Shown here one piece after another: positions 12,501 through 24,500 of a DNA stretch of 64,000 nt. This DNA is from Coccinella septempunctata. Taxonomy: Eukaryota; Arthropoda; Insecta; Coleoptera; Coccinellidae. The stretch's first letter is position 1; each line of letters opens with the position of its first letter. Under the pieces are notes generated by a model. That model searched no databases. It had not been told where the DNA came from and saw nothing but the letters and a program-made list of their open reading frames with translations. The position numbers were made by a program, and so were the translations under genes. The stretch is from positions 2,792,501-2,856,500 of the forward strand of contig NC_058191.1 of NCBI RefSeq assembly GCF_907165205.1, given 5' to 3'.

Positions 12501-15500
12501 AATGTCATCGGAGAATAAGTTCCCTAAAATGGATTTTTCTATTTTCATTTGGCTTGTCCTATACAATAATGTAAATGTCTTAAGGTACTAATAAATACCT
12601 AATTATTATTATTACATCAATGAATTAAGATGAATAGCCACAAATACGCGCAAGTTGCCCTGTTACTTGTTTATTCATGTGAAATTTTTGTTCAAAGCTG
12701 AAGTTCATCTTAACTTGAAATTTCCTTCAATTCCTTTCACTTATATTGATGCAAGATGATTTTTGTTGAAGAATTTAACATTCTTGTAATTATCTGTTTA
12801 TTCCTTCGGGGCATACCCATTCCCAACTACTGCATCATATGCATTTCATCTTCAGGTTAATATTTTTGAAATCTACAACTGATGTAACGTATTCAAACTT
12901 TAGCCAAAGAAGATAACGAACATTAACTCTCCTCAAGCTAGTGCATATTATGATATTATACTAATCTCTTGTATTTTCCATGCTAATAACTGGATTTGGT
13001 ATGCCTTCAATTATTTTGTATGAACTTCAATTATGTTCGTCACATATTTTCCGAAGATATTCGACATTGTGATAAAATACGTAATAACAGAAACTTTACG
13101 TAGAACGGGCAACATAGCGTTGATTTAAAACCCAAAAATGTTTTGACAAGCTTCATAACCCCACATTTTCGTACTATACAGAGTGAAATGTGTCAAATTT
13201 CCATGGCTAACCGACTGCTAAAATAAAAGTGAATGAAGTATACATACAGGTCTTGTATACCTCTGTGAGGTTTTTATTGTGGTTCTGAAAATTCCTAAAG
13301 AAGCCATGCTGTTATTCTTATTACATATGTTACGGGCAATGTAATTATTTAGGTCAGTATTCATAATGCTTGGTTATTATGAATAATGACCATTAAAATC
13401 GGGCAATTTGATAAATTTGAATTATTTTACAATAATTTCTCACATTGCCCGGTCATTATAAATACCGCTATTATTTCTTTGGGCACTTTGATTAATTGAC
13501 ACCAATGGGACAACCTATGTGAAAATAATGGCGAAGATATTCCACAGATAGAGATTTAACTAAGAGAATGTGCAAGATTGTCATCCAAGACAGGCTATAG
13601 TCGATGTGGCTGTAAAGGTAGCTGTAAATCCAACGAGCGCAAGTGTCGTAAAGAAAAAAAGCTATGTAACTCGAAATGTCACCAAAGTGGAAGCTGCTCT
13701 AATGAATAGAGCCTGTATTGGCCTGTATTGCTACGTATTGACATTTTGTGTGAATATAAATTTGAAAGTACGTACATTGTAATGAGAAAATGGGTTTTCA
13801 AACCTATTCCCTCATTTTAGAATAATTATTTTAGTTTTCCTTTTTAAATAATTTTGTTTCGAATTAATTTCCGAGAAATCTTTTCGAATTTCCAATTCAG
13901 GATTCCGACATCGTTCGGAATTGTAAACATACCGCACCGTTTTTATTCCGTTTTTATTTCCTAAAAACGATGTCGCACCGTATAAAACATCCTGAATTGG
14001 AAGATAACCGAGTTTTTTTTGTCCGCTAGCACAGATAAGTCGAAATTAAGACGTTTTCATCGACGCAAAATTACCGAATTTCGACTGTCGGGCACATCTG
14101 ATTTCCGCACCCCCCCTGTGGGTATAAAATCAGATGTTCCCCCGCAGGCCACTTCACTTACGTTTTTCACTTAAGATTAACTTGCGAATTGTTTTCAGTT
14201 ACTAGATTCGAATTACGCTTAACCGCCTTACCTTCCGCCGCCGAGTTTCACTAGAAGATTTCTTTTTTTTGAGTTTTGGGTCTCACCGCTACGAATACGA
14301 ATTTTCTTTAAGTTTTTTTTTTCTCATTGGGTGATTTTTTTTTGGAAATTCGAGAGTGCAAGTGGCCAAGCCAAAGGTAAGACTACACGCCGTTATTTTT
14401 TTTTTAATATTGGAACTTCAGTTTTTCCGTCTCTCATACCCGAGTCGGAGTTCCACCCCTACTGTCATTAAAGTACCCTGCAGGTGCGGACGCCCAGGGG
14501 GTACCGAAGACACTTGGGGGTGGCTCACCCTTTCCCGAAATTTCCCGTCTTATCTAGCTCACCCCTACTGTCATTAAAGTACCCTGCAGGTGCGGACGCC
14601 CAGGGGGTACCGAAGACACTTTGGGGTGACGTACCCGTATTTCTGTGCTGTCTTTTATCCCCTAACCCGGCTGAAGTCCAATATCTGTCCGTCAAGTGTA
14701 CGTCTCAGGTTCTGGCTGGCGAACAACTCCGTTAACCCCCGTATACCGTTGAGATCGGATCCAATGTTATTCCGTTAGTTTTTGCCCTGTAATTCTCACC
14801 GATTTCGAGTCTCTGAATTTTGTAATAGTGCTAGTTGTGTACCCCTTTTTCGAATCGACAAATAAAAGTTGTATACGTTGATTCTGCCTATCATTGTGCG
14901 TCGCTAACATCCTAGACACAAGGGAACCCTGTCTCCGGCTAGTAGCTGCCGGGGTAGGTTTGCTATTCTCCCTTAAAGAATAGCTGGCGCTCGAGTCCGC
15001 CGAAGAAAACCCCGTTACAAAAATGGCGCCCGAGCAGGGACCGTTCAGAATCTACCAGGAAACAACTGAGGTGAGAGACAATGACCGGACAGTGAGTGAA
15101 TTCCCGAAACAGTGAGTAAAACCTCAGAACAGTGAGTAACTATTCCTTGAACGGAAAACTGTGAAAAATAAACTTGAACTGTGTTTTATTCCCTGCCTTT
15201 CTGTATTGAACTGTTATACTGTGAATTGAATTGGACTATATTTTGAAAATTTTCCTACTGTTGAACCCCGTTGAAAATAATTTGTGATTATTCTTTTTGC
15301 CGATTACTGTATTGAGTTGTTGAACACTGAACTGTTATTCCGCCGTTATATCAGTGAAAATTATTTCCGATTTCTAATTGCATATTTCTGATTTATTGAA
15401 TTGAACTGTTTTAATTTCACATTGAAGGTGAGTGAATTTCCGGACTCTGAAAAATTGAAAATTTATTGTCGCAATTGGTAAAATTTAATAGGTGTGATTT

Positions 15501-18500
15501 ACCTATCGGTTCAATAGGGAATCACCTATTACCTGTTGATAACCTATCTACCTGTTTTCTATTTTCTTTTGACCTGTACTGTTGAAACTTACCGACTATT
15601 TTTGATTTTTCTGATATTGTGATTTATTTTCTGGCTATTGAACTTGAAAGACTGTTTGGAATTTAACCTGTGCGTTTTTGTGCTATTCGAATTTCAGGAA
15701 ATTTTTCGGACTAGACGAAGTGACTTGCGATTGTGTGCGGCATTTCTCGAATATTTTCGGACTTTAGTGGGACTGATTGAAATTTTTTTCGAGTAACGTT
15801 GGACTTTAAAAATTTTTGAAATTTTTTTTTGTGATACATCGGGACTTAGATTGTTTTGGTGCGCCGGGACTTAGACTTTTTTTTTTTGATACACCGGGAC
15901 TTAGACTTAACTTTTGTTCGGGTTGCACTGATACCCACTTCGAACTTAAGTGAATACGATTAACTTACCGGGTTGGACTTAGAACTTAAACGGATTGTGA
16001 AAGACATACCGAGTGTGAAATATTGGTGCGTTCTGAATCGGACTTAGTTAAATATAATATGTCGAACATGGATGTGAACCGGTTACTCAGTGATGAACTT
16101 ACATTCGAATTACAACTGAGAGGACAATCGATACCCGGTACTGTGATGACTAAACGGAGTCTGCTACGACAAGTGCTTCAGTCTAATGAACCTCTACTAC
16201 CCCCAACATCATTGAATCCCGCCTCCGAGATTGAGATCTGTCAAAATAAACTAACCGATTTGGTGGAATCCCTTCAGAACTTCAATCATAGTAATGCGGC
16301 TAACGAATTTTCGCGAATTTACACCAGATTAATACACATTCAAGGCAGGCTGAACTTTATTGTCACCACAGACACAACACAGTTACAATTGATTGAGCAA
16401 ATGAAGGCGACTACAGATAAGGCGTTGGAGACACTGGAGGAGCTACGTAGGAAGAGTAATGCTGAACAGCCGCAGACATCCAACCGAGATCACAGGTCTC
16501 TTTTGGATGAGGAGGTGCCCAGTTCACCTGGGATGTCACCGATCCAACCGGAGAGGTTATCAAAGGTTGAGACATCACTTATCGACTTAGGAGATGGTGT
16601 CGATCCTCCTGCCGTAGTTAATGTCTCACGTACCGGTACACCTGTAAGAAATCCAACATTAGAACGGGTCATGAATGAGACAAGGCAGACATGTAGAGCA
16701 TTACTACAACAATTACCAGCGATACCTCTCACACAGTCACAGGACTGTGGGACAACAACACCTGAGGGTCCGACACAAAGTAGATGGGTTAATTCCACAC
16801 GAAGGGTGTCTTTTCCACACTTACCTGCACCGTGGATAAGTTCTGACCGGCCAATTATCACAACACCTGCCAGATCGGAACCGGAGTCTCGATCAACAGT
16901 ACCAACTGTTCCGGTACACAAATGGAACATCTCCTTTGATGGCACTGGTAGTGTGACCGGATTTCTTGAAGAAGTGGAGAGACTGGCTGAATCCCGTAAA
17001 GTGTCCCTGGAACAAGTTTTCGAATCAGTGTATGAATTGCTGAGAAGGGATGCAAGGGATTGGTTCATTCCCCGGAGAGGTACTTTCGAGGACTGGGAGG
17101 ATTTTAGCAACCAGCTAAAAGAAGCATTTCTGCCAGTTAATTACGAGGAGAATCTGTTGGAGGAAATAAAAAGGCGAATATGTTACCCGGATGCAGAACT
17201 TATTCCAGAAACTCACCTATGCAAAACCATCCGAGGTGGAGCAGATCCGGCTTATCCGACAGAGGTTGATCCCGCCCTTACAACAAGCCTTGGCCTTCCA
17301 GGAGACCACGACTTATGATGAACTTCTTCGTAAGGGAAAAGTTTTTGAACTGGTCCAGTGGCAGATGAGCCAGTACACCCGGCCACCCTCCAAACCAGGT
17401 TTTGTGGAGGAACCTCACCTGACGTATAGTCCCCGTCAACTGAACCGATACCAAGCAAGCTTTCCTGTGGACACCGGAGAGCAGGTTCACCAAACAATCG
17501 ATCACAGGGAATCGCCGCCGACACCAGCCAACCAGACACGACTTTCCCAGCCGAGGGAAAGCCGCCCAGAGCCACCCAAGTCCAGAGAGTCAATATCCCA
17601 GCGACAGGAATCTCACCGTCCGACTTCTGGAGACAGGTCCGAAGGTCGATCCAGACCTGCAACACCGCCACCCCGCCGTCCAGCCGAAAATAGCCCCGCT
17701 GACCGGACGGAACCACCTTCAGGGAGGAGAGTGTCCTTCCAGACACAGTGTTTCCGATGTGGTGGATATGGCCACATGCGTCGAGAATGTCGCAGGCCAC
17801 CGAAAATCTTCTGTTCTCGATGCCAGAGGGAAAACATTCTCTCACGAGACTGTCCGTGTTCGGGAAACTGAAGGGGAGATTGGAGGCGGAGTCGACCACA
17901 TCTCCCGGAATCCTGACTCCACTGGCACCGACTACCTGTAATGATAACCGTCCGTTAGTAGAGGTCAGAATAGCCGGCAAACACTTCCGAGCACTGATAG
18001 ATACCGGAGCGACCAGGAGTTTCTGCAGTCAGGCCGTATCCGATCAGTGTGAACGTAAAGGAATCACAGGACAAACAATGCACAACAGTTTCGCAGTAAT
18101 AGCGAACGGGCAAACCACCGTCACACCGAAACTGTACACCACCACCGTGCAAATTTCCGATTACACACTGCCTGACTTGAAATTCTTACTGGTACCCAAC
18201 TTACCGGTTGACATTATTCTGGGGATGGATGTTCTGTCGACTTTCAAGTTTTCCGTAAATCTCAGTACCGCCGAGTGCTTTCTGGAAGGCCGTCTGATCT
18301 CGAGACCGATGACTCCTGTCGAAGCCACCGCAGAGGTTCACACCGCCGAGGAACACTTGTTGGAGCTGACGGAGTCTCAGAAACAGGAGCTGGAGGCATT
18401 TCTGAAAGAAGAATTAAAGAAGTTTGAGGACCTATATGGTACAACCGACCTGATTGAACATAAGATCAAACTGAAACCGGGCACCGAACCGATCAAACAA

Positions 18501-21500
18501 CGATACCGACCCCTAAACCCGAAAATGCAGGAGATCTTCAATCAGGAAGTAGACCGTATGCTGGCTGAGGGAGTGATTGAACCCTCCAAGTCACCGTGGA
18601 GTTCACCGGTAGTGTTGGTCAGGAAGAAAGACGGAAAGTACCGTTTTTGCATCGACTTCCGTGCCGTTAACCAAGTGTCTGTAAAAGATGCATACCCGTT
18701 GCCGTACATTTCTGGGATTCTGGATAAACTACGTAAGGCCAAGTACATCTCCACACTGGATCTGAAACAAGGATATTGGCAGATACCGTTAGCAAAGGAA
18801 AGCCGTCCGATTACTGCCTTCACAGTTCCAGGAAGGGGATTGTTCCAGTTCACCGTTATGCCGTTTGGTCTTCACGCTAGTCCAGCCACATTCCAGAGAT
18901 TCTTAGACACCGTTATTGGCCCAGAAATGGAACCGGAGGCGTTCGCTTACCTGGACGACATAGTTGTCCTGGGGGAAACTTTCGAGGAGCACCTGGAGAA
19001 CTTAAGAGAAGTATTCCGGCGGTTGAGAGAAGCCAATCTTCGTCTCAACCCCGAAAAGTGTGACTTTGTGCGAAAATCCCTAAAATACCTAGGACATGTC
19101 GTTACCTCCGAAGGAATCCGTACCGACCCGGATAAAGTTTCCTCTATCGTAGCATTCCCAGCGCCGAAAACTATCCGTGAATTGCGCCGTTTTCTGGGAG
19201 TTGCTAGCTGGTACCGCCGTTTTATAGAGAACTTTTCCGATGTCGTTGCACCGTTAACTCACCTGTTAAAGAAGAAACCACGTTGGAAGTGGGGTGAGGA
19301 ACAACAAAGAGCGTTCGACCTCCTGAAACAAAAACTGACCGAATCACCGATACTGGCCTGTCCGGATTTCAATCAACCGTTCGTCCTGCAAACAGACGCC
19401 AGTGACGTAGGCCTTGGAGGAGCCCTGACCCAAGTTCTAGATGGAGAGGAGAGGGTGATCGCCTATGTCAGCCGTACCTTGAACACCGCCGAAAGAAATT
19501 ACTCTGTGTCCGAAAAGGAATGTCTCGCCATTGTTTTCTCAATAGAGAAACTGCGACCATACCTGGAAGGATTTCATTTCACCGTAATTTCCGACCACAT
19601 GAGTCTGAAATGGCTGAATTCCATCAAGTCACCGTCCGGAAGAATTGCTCGATGGGCCGTTTTCCTTCAGCAATTCGACTTTGAAGTCCAATACCGGAAA
19701 GGTGCCCTGAACAAAGTCGCCGACAGTCTGTCCCGAAACCCGTTACCGTCTGTAGATTCCGTATGCCTGGCCGACGTCGAAGTTCGCTGCAGTTGGTACA
19801 ACAAAAAGCTCCAAGAGGTACAAAGAGACCCAGAAGATTTCCCTGACTTCGCCGTTGAGGATGGGAAACTGTATCGTCACTTCTGGGACTCTTCCGACTT
19901 TACTGAAGTTGGATCCGGACAACCATGGAAGCTCTGTGTACCCACCGAACAACGACTGGAGGTCCTGAAAGAAAATCACGATTCGGAATTAGCTGGTCAC
20001 CTGGGAATCTCCAAAACCATCTCTCGGCTAGCCCGGAATTATTACTGGCCAGGGATGTTCAGAGATGTCGCAAAATACGTAAGAAACTGCCCATCCTGTC
20101 AAAGGTACAAAGTACCACAACAGAAGACGCCTGGAAAAATGCAACCACATAGAATGACTGATGCACCGTTCCAAGAGGTCTGTACAGATGTGGTCGGACC
20201 ACTTCCCCGTTCCAAGAAGGGAAATTCTTACGTAGTGGTGATGCAGGACCGTTTCACGAAATGGGTTGAATGCCGTCCGTTGCGGAAAGCCACCGCCAAA
20301 ACCGTTTATTCAGCCCTGTATGAACAAGTTATACTCCGATATGGCTGTCCGAAGCTGGTGATATCTGACAATGGGGTACAGTATGACAGTAGACTGTTCA
20401 AAAACAGTCTCCGAGAGCTAAACATTGCTCACCGTTTCACCCCTCCGTATACACCACAGTGCAACGCCGTAGAACGAGCCAATCGTACGTTGAAAACTAT
20501 GATAGGTCAGTTCTGTGAAGCCGACCACCGTACTTGGGATGAGAAGTTAGGTGAACTAACTTTCGCCCTGAACACCGCAAAACAAGAATCTACAGGATTC
20601 ACACCGGCATTCCTGAACTATGGAAGGGAACTAACAGTCCCAAAGGCAATCTACTCGTCAAACACCCAAGACGATGACACCGAGGAGACAAATAGAAGCC
20701 CAGAAGAGACTAGAGTAAATCTTACTCACCGTACAGAACAAATCCGTCATCTTCAAGAGGCCTATGAGTTTGTCAATACCAGGTTGTACCGTGCATTTGA
20801 GCAGCAAGCTCACCATTACAACCTCCGTCGAAGAGAAGTTCGTTTCCATGTCGGTGATAGAGTTCTGCGCCGTGCTAATCCGCTGTCGTCTGCCGTTGAT
20901 AGTTTTGCAGCCAAGTTGGCTCCGAAGTTCTCTGGTCCGTATACCATTGTGAAAGTAATTTCACCCGTTGTTTATGACCTGAAAGATGACAGTGGTAAGA
21001 AAGTCACCAATATTCATGTAAAGGATTTAAAACCGTTCCATCCGTCTGATCATTAGTAAGTACGCTGTATAGCAACCAAAATAAAAATCAACCGTACCGT
21101 TATATTATAGCATGCACCGATAATAAATGAGATACATCCGTTCTGTCCGTCTCTATTTCACTCCTCTATTACCGTTAAAAATAATATTCATCACCGAAAA
21201 TAGGTTAGTAATGGGGTACTACCGCTGCTTTCACTGAATAAGTGCCCAGGTGAGTGAAATAGAGCCTTATACTTGTATCTCCTTATTAACTGACAAAATG
21301 TACATACCTAGATTTCCGCGATTCCACCGTAACCGATGGATCTGACCTGGTCTGCCAGTGTTGGAGGATTCTGTTCCGTACAGTTTTGTTTGTTCTGTGC
21401 AGCTTTTATTGCCACCAAGCAGGGCCGTCTGACTGTCATTGTGTAGATGAGTGGTATCCCAGAACACCTACAACAGAAAATTCCGTTAATTCACTGGAAA

Positions 21501-24500
21501 AACAGGAACCGTAACCGTTAATTCAATTTTTCTGTATTAATTGTGGGACCGATAATACCAAGTGAGATACACCCGTCCTGTCTGTTTCTATTTCACCCCT
21601 GTGTCACTGTTAAATACAATAACCGAATAGAAAATAGCAATAGAAGGCTGACACCGCTTACACCGATATTACAAACTGGCCTGAACGGTAAGGGAAATAG
21701 AACAGTATATTTGTATCTCCTTATTAAAATTACCGACCGTACTTACCGTTTCTTCCGAAATTCCACCGAACACCCTGTTATCCCTCTGCTCCAGGATATC
21801 AGTATACTAAATGCTTTTTCTCTCATTTTTATGCAACCTCCAACTGCTGCTGACTCCAACACCATCGGAGAAGTGCACCACCGTCACAGGGGGAGCCAAC
21901 GACGCTGTCTGGTATTCCAAACTACCCTGGTTCGATGATATTGGTAACTGTTAACCCCCATGACATGTGCCCGGAGCCGGCTTTGCGAAGTCCACCCTAA
22001 AATGGTTCAGAAATAACACAACGAATGACAAATCGAAATGGTACTCACTTTGAAGATTCCGTCCTGCACTGTTTCCACTATTTTCCGGCATTTCTTTCAC
22101 CGATGGAAATGGAAATTGAAATTTGGAACCACCCGGCGAAATTTGACGATTGGACTTTGGAGGTTAGCTGATAGAACACCGAACTTCGACAGAACCACCG
22201 GCGGACATACGTCAACGCGGACCATAGAGTGGGAGCAACCGGGATAGCATCAGAGATATATCTTCTATATCTCTGAATAGCATTCGCCGAGTATACGCCA
22301 CCTGGAGTAGATTAGGTGAACTTGTTTATTGTAAATCCGATCTCAATCGTCTTGCCGTGAATAGTCAAACCGTTAACCGGACTTAGTAGATTTCACCGTG
22401 AAAAATTTAATCCCCTATTTCATCGTGGATTCAATTTTTCAACCGGAGCCGAGGGGATGTAATGAGAAAATGGGTTTTCAAACCTATTCCCTCATTTTAG
22501 AATAATTATTTTAGTTTTCCTTTTTAAATAATTTTGTTTCGAATTAATTTCCGAGAAATCTTTTCGAATTTCCAATTCAGGATTCCGACATCGTTCGGAA
22601 TTGTAAACATACCGCACCGTTTTTATTCCGTTTTTATTTCCTAAAAACGATGTCGCACCGTATAAAACATCCTGAATTGGAAGATAACCGAGTTTTTTTT
22701 GTCCGCTAGCACAGATAAGTCGAAATTAAGACGTTTTCATCGACGCAAAATTACCGAATTTCGACTGTCGGGCACATCTGATTTCCGCACCCCCCCTGTG
22801 GGTATAAAATCAGATGTTCCCCCGCAGGCCACTTCACTTACGTTTTTCACTTAAGATTAACTTGCGAATTGTTTTCAGTTACTAGATTCGAATTACGCTT
22901 AACCGCCTTACCTTCCGCCGCCGAGTTTCACTAGAAGATTTCTTTTTTTTGAGTTTTGGGTCTCACCGCTACGAATACGAATTTTCTTTAAGTTTTTTTT
23001 TTCTCATTGGGTGATTTTTTTTTGGAAATTCGAGAGTGCAAGTGGCCAAGCCAAAGGTAAGACTACACGCCGTTATTTTTTTTTTAATATTGGAACTTCA
23101 GTTTTTCCGTCTCTCATACCCGAGTCGGAGTTCCACCCCTACTGTCATTAAAGTACCCTGCAGGTGCGGACGCCCAGGGGGTACCGAAGACACTTGGGGG
23201 TGGCTCACCCTTTCCCGAAATTTCCCGTCTTATCTAGCTCACCCCTACTGTCATTAAAGTACCCTGCAGGTGCGGACGCCCAGGGGGTACCGAAGACACT
23301 TTGGGGTGACGTACCCGTATTTCTGTGCTGTCTTTTATCCCCTAACCCGGCTGAAGTCCAATATCTGTCCGTCAAGTGTACGTCTCAGGTTCTGGCTGGC
23401 GAACAACTCCGTTAACCCCCGTATACCGTTGAGATCGGATCCAATGTTATTCCGTTAGTTTTTGCCCTGTAATTCTCACCGATTTCGAGTCTCTGAATTT
23501 TGTAATAGTGCTAGTTGTGTACCCCTTTTTCGAATCGACAAATAAAAGTTGTATACGTTGATTCTGCCTATCATTGTGCGTCGCTAACATCCTAGACACA
23601 AGGGAACCCTGTCTCCGGCTAGTAGCTGCCGGGGTAGGTTTGCTATTCTCCCTTAAAGAATAGCTGGCGCTCGAGTCCGCCGAAGAAAACCCCGTTACAA
23701 CATATCTGATACTTTCGTTTTATTTGGACTCACGTTTTGTTTGTACTCATTTCATCCCACCGGTTTGTTTGTCAGCATGTGAAATTTTATTTGTTATGTT
23801 TTGTTTGTTACTTTGTCAGTCAGGTATGCAAAAATTTGTTATTTTTTATAAGAAATATGAATAATATATAATTTTCAAATTGCCCACCTGATTTTTAGCA
23901 TTATACATAATAACCGGGCAATGTAATATTTGCAACATAATTTATCATTTTATCATATCCTTTTGGGCACTTTTTAAATTGCCCGGGCATTATAAACAAT
24001 GCCCAATTATTTACATTGCCCGTAACATATATATGAAAATTAACGACTCAAATTGCTTCAGAATGGCTGGTGTGATGTCAGAGCGGTGGGTCAGGTAAGC
24101 GGTGTAATCGTTGTGACACTGCAGACCAGAAATGTGCAATACAATTTAGATCTGGAGGGGCATCAGGCTATAAGGTCGTTTTGGCAGTTTTTGCTTGGAC
24201 GAGCATTATCGTCAACTAACATGAAATCTTATCGAAATTCTTCAAATACATTGATCCAAAAAGGATAATATACCACAATAACCCATTATCGAACATACAG
24301 GCCACACAAAAAAATCTTTCCTAGAAGAAATTAGTTGTAATTTTTTTGTTGAGTTATAATTTTTCTCATTAAGCCAATTGGTTCATAAGGATCATATTTT
24401 GTGTGTTTGAACACGCAAACAAACACCTTTCCACATAGTATGTACAAAGCAATACTGACAATTGTTTTCAACTACAAAAAGTGAGATATCTTTAGAATAT

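Larger units (their letters stand above)
10235..13327 (+). mobile_element. P-like (THAP) element relic, copy 1, interrupted
   Basis: The left end CAAAGATTATAGAG at 10235 matches copy 2 at 28262. Colinear similarity runs through 11028, is broken by a foldback element (11029-13238), and resumes ('CAGGTCTTGTATACC') to about 13320, where a Ginger-like element begins. The piece 'TGCAGTGAACATTTTACTGC' encodes CSEHFTA-type residues seen better in copy 2. No intact ORF. Confidence 0.5.
13778..23699 (+). mobile_element. Ty3/Gypsy LTR retrotransposon, 9.9 kb
   Basis: Order: LTR, primer-binding site, gag, pol (PR-RT-RH-IN), 1.4 kb non-coding region, polypurine tract, LTR. The target duplication is ACAT at 13774-13777 and 23700-23703. 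Both LTRs are 1242 bp with a constant 8680-bp offset and no difference noticed, so insertion is recent. No env. Long LTRs, a lysine-type PBS and a 4-bp duplication recall the Osvaldo group, but that placement is tentative. It lies in Odad4 intron 2, transcribed against the host gene. Confidence 0.95.
13328..24027 (+). mobile_element. Ginger-like DNA transposon remnant, split by a Gypsy element
   Basis: TIRs TGTTACGGGCAATGTAA at 13328 and inverted at 24027; similarity between the ends extends inward about 150-190 bp, with repeated GGGCA/TGCCC sub-terminal words. The start TGTTA fits the TGTNR rule known for Ginger elements. The 4-bp flanks (CATA / TATA) match at three of four bases. Without the Gypsy insertion the element is about 0.77 kb. 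A Cys-rich ORF tail at 13560-13709 supports an integrase-type ancestor. Family assignment is an inference. Confidence 0.5.

Noticed and set aside
14356..14778. Small ORFs repeated in both LTRs
   Set aside because: They arise from the LTR's internal repeat; the identical pair merely reflects LTR identity.
17748..17871. A specific -1 slippery heptamer between gag and pol
   Set aside because: The overlap and the -1 relation are clear, but no heptamer in the right register could be identified.
16490..17980. Antisense ORFs of up to 242 codons opposite gag and pol
   Set aside because: They are complements of the well-supported Gypsy coding regions and show no domain pattern.
21543..21938. env gene of the Gypsy element
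   Set aside because: The ORF lacks a signal peptide, membrane anchor and fusion features and lies within the imperfect tandem repeat.
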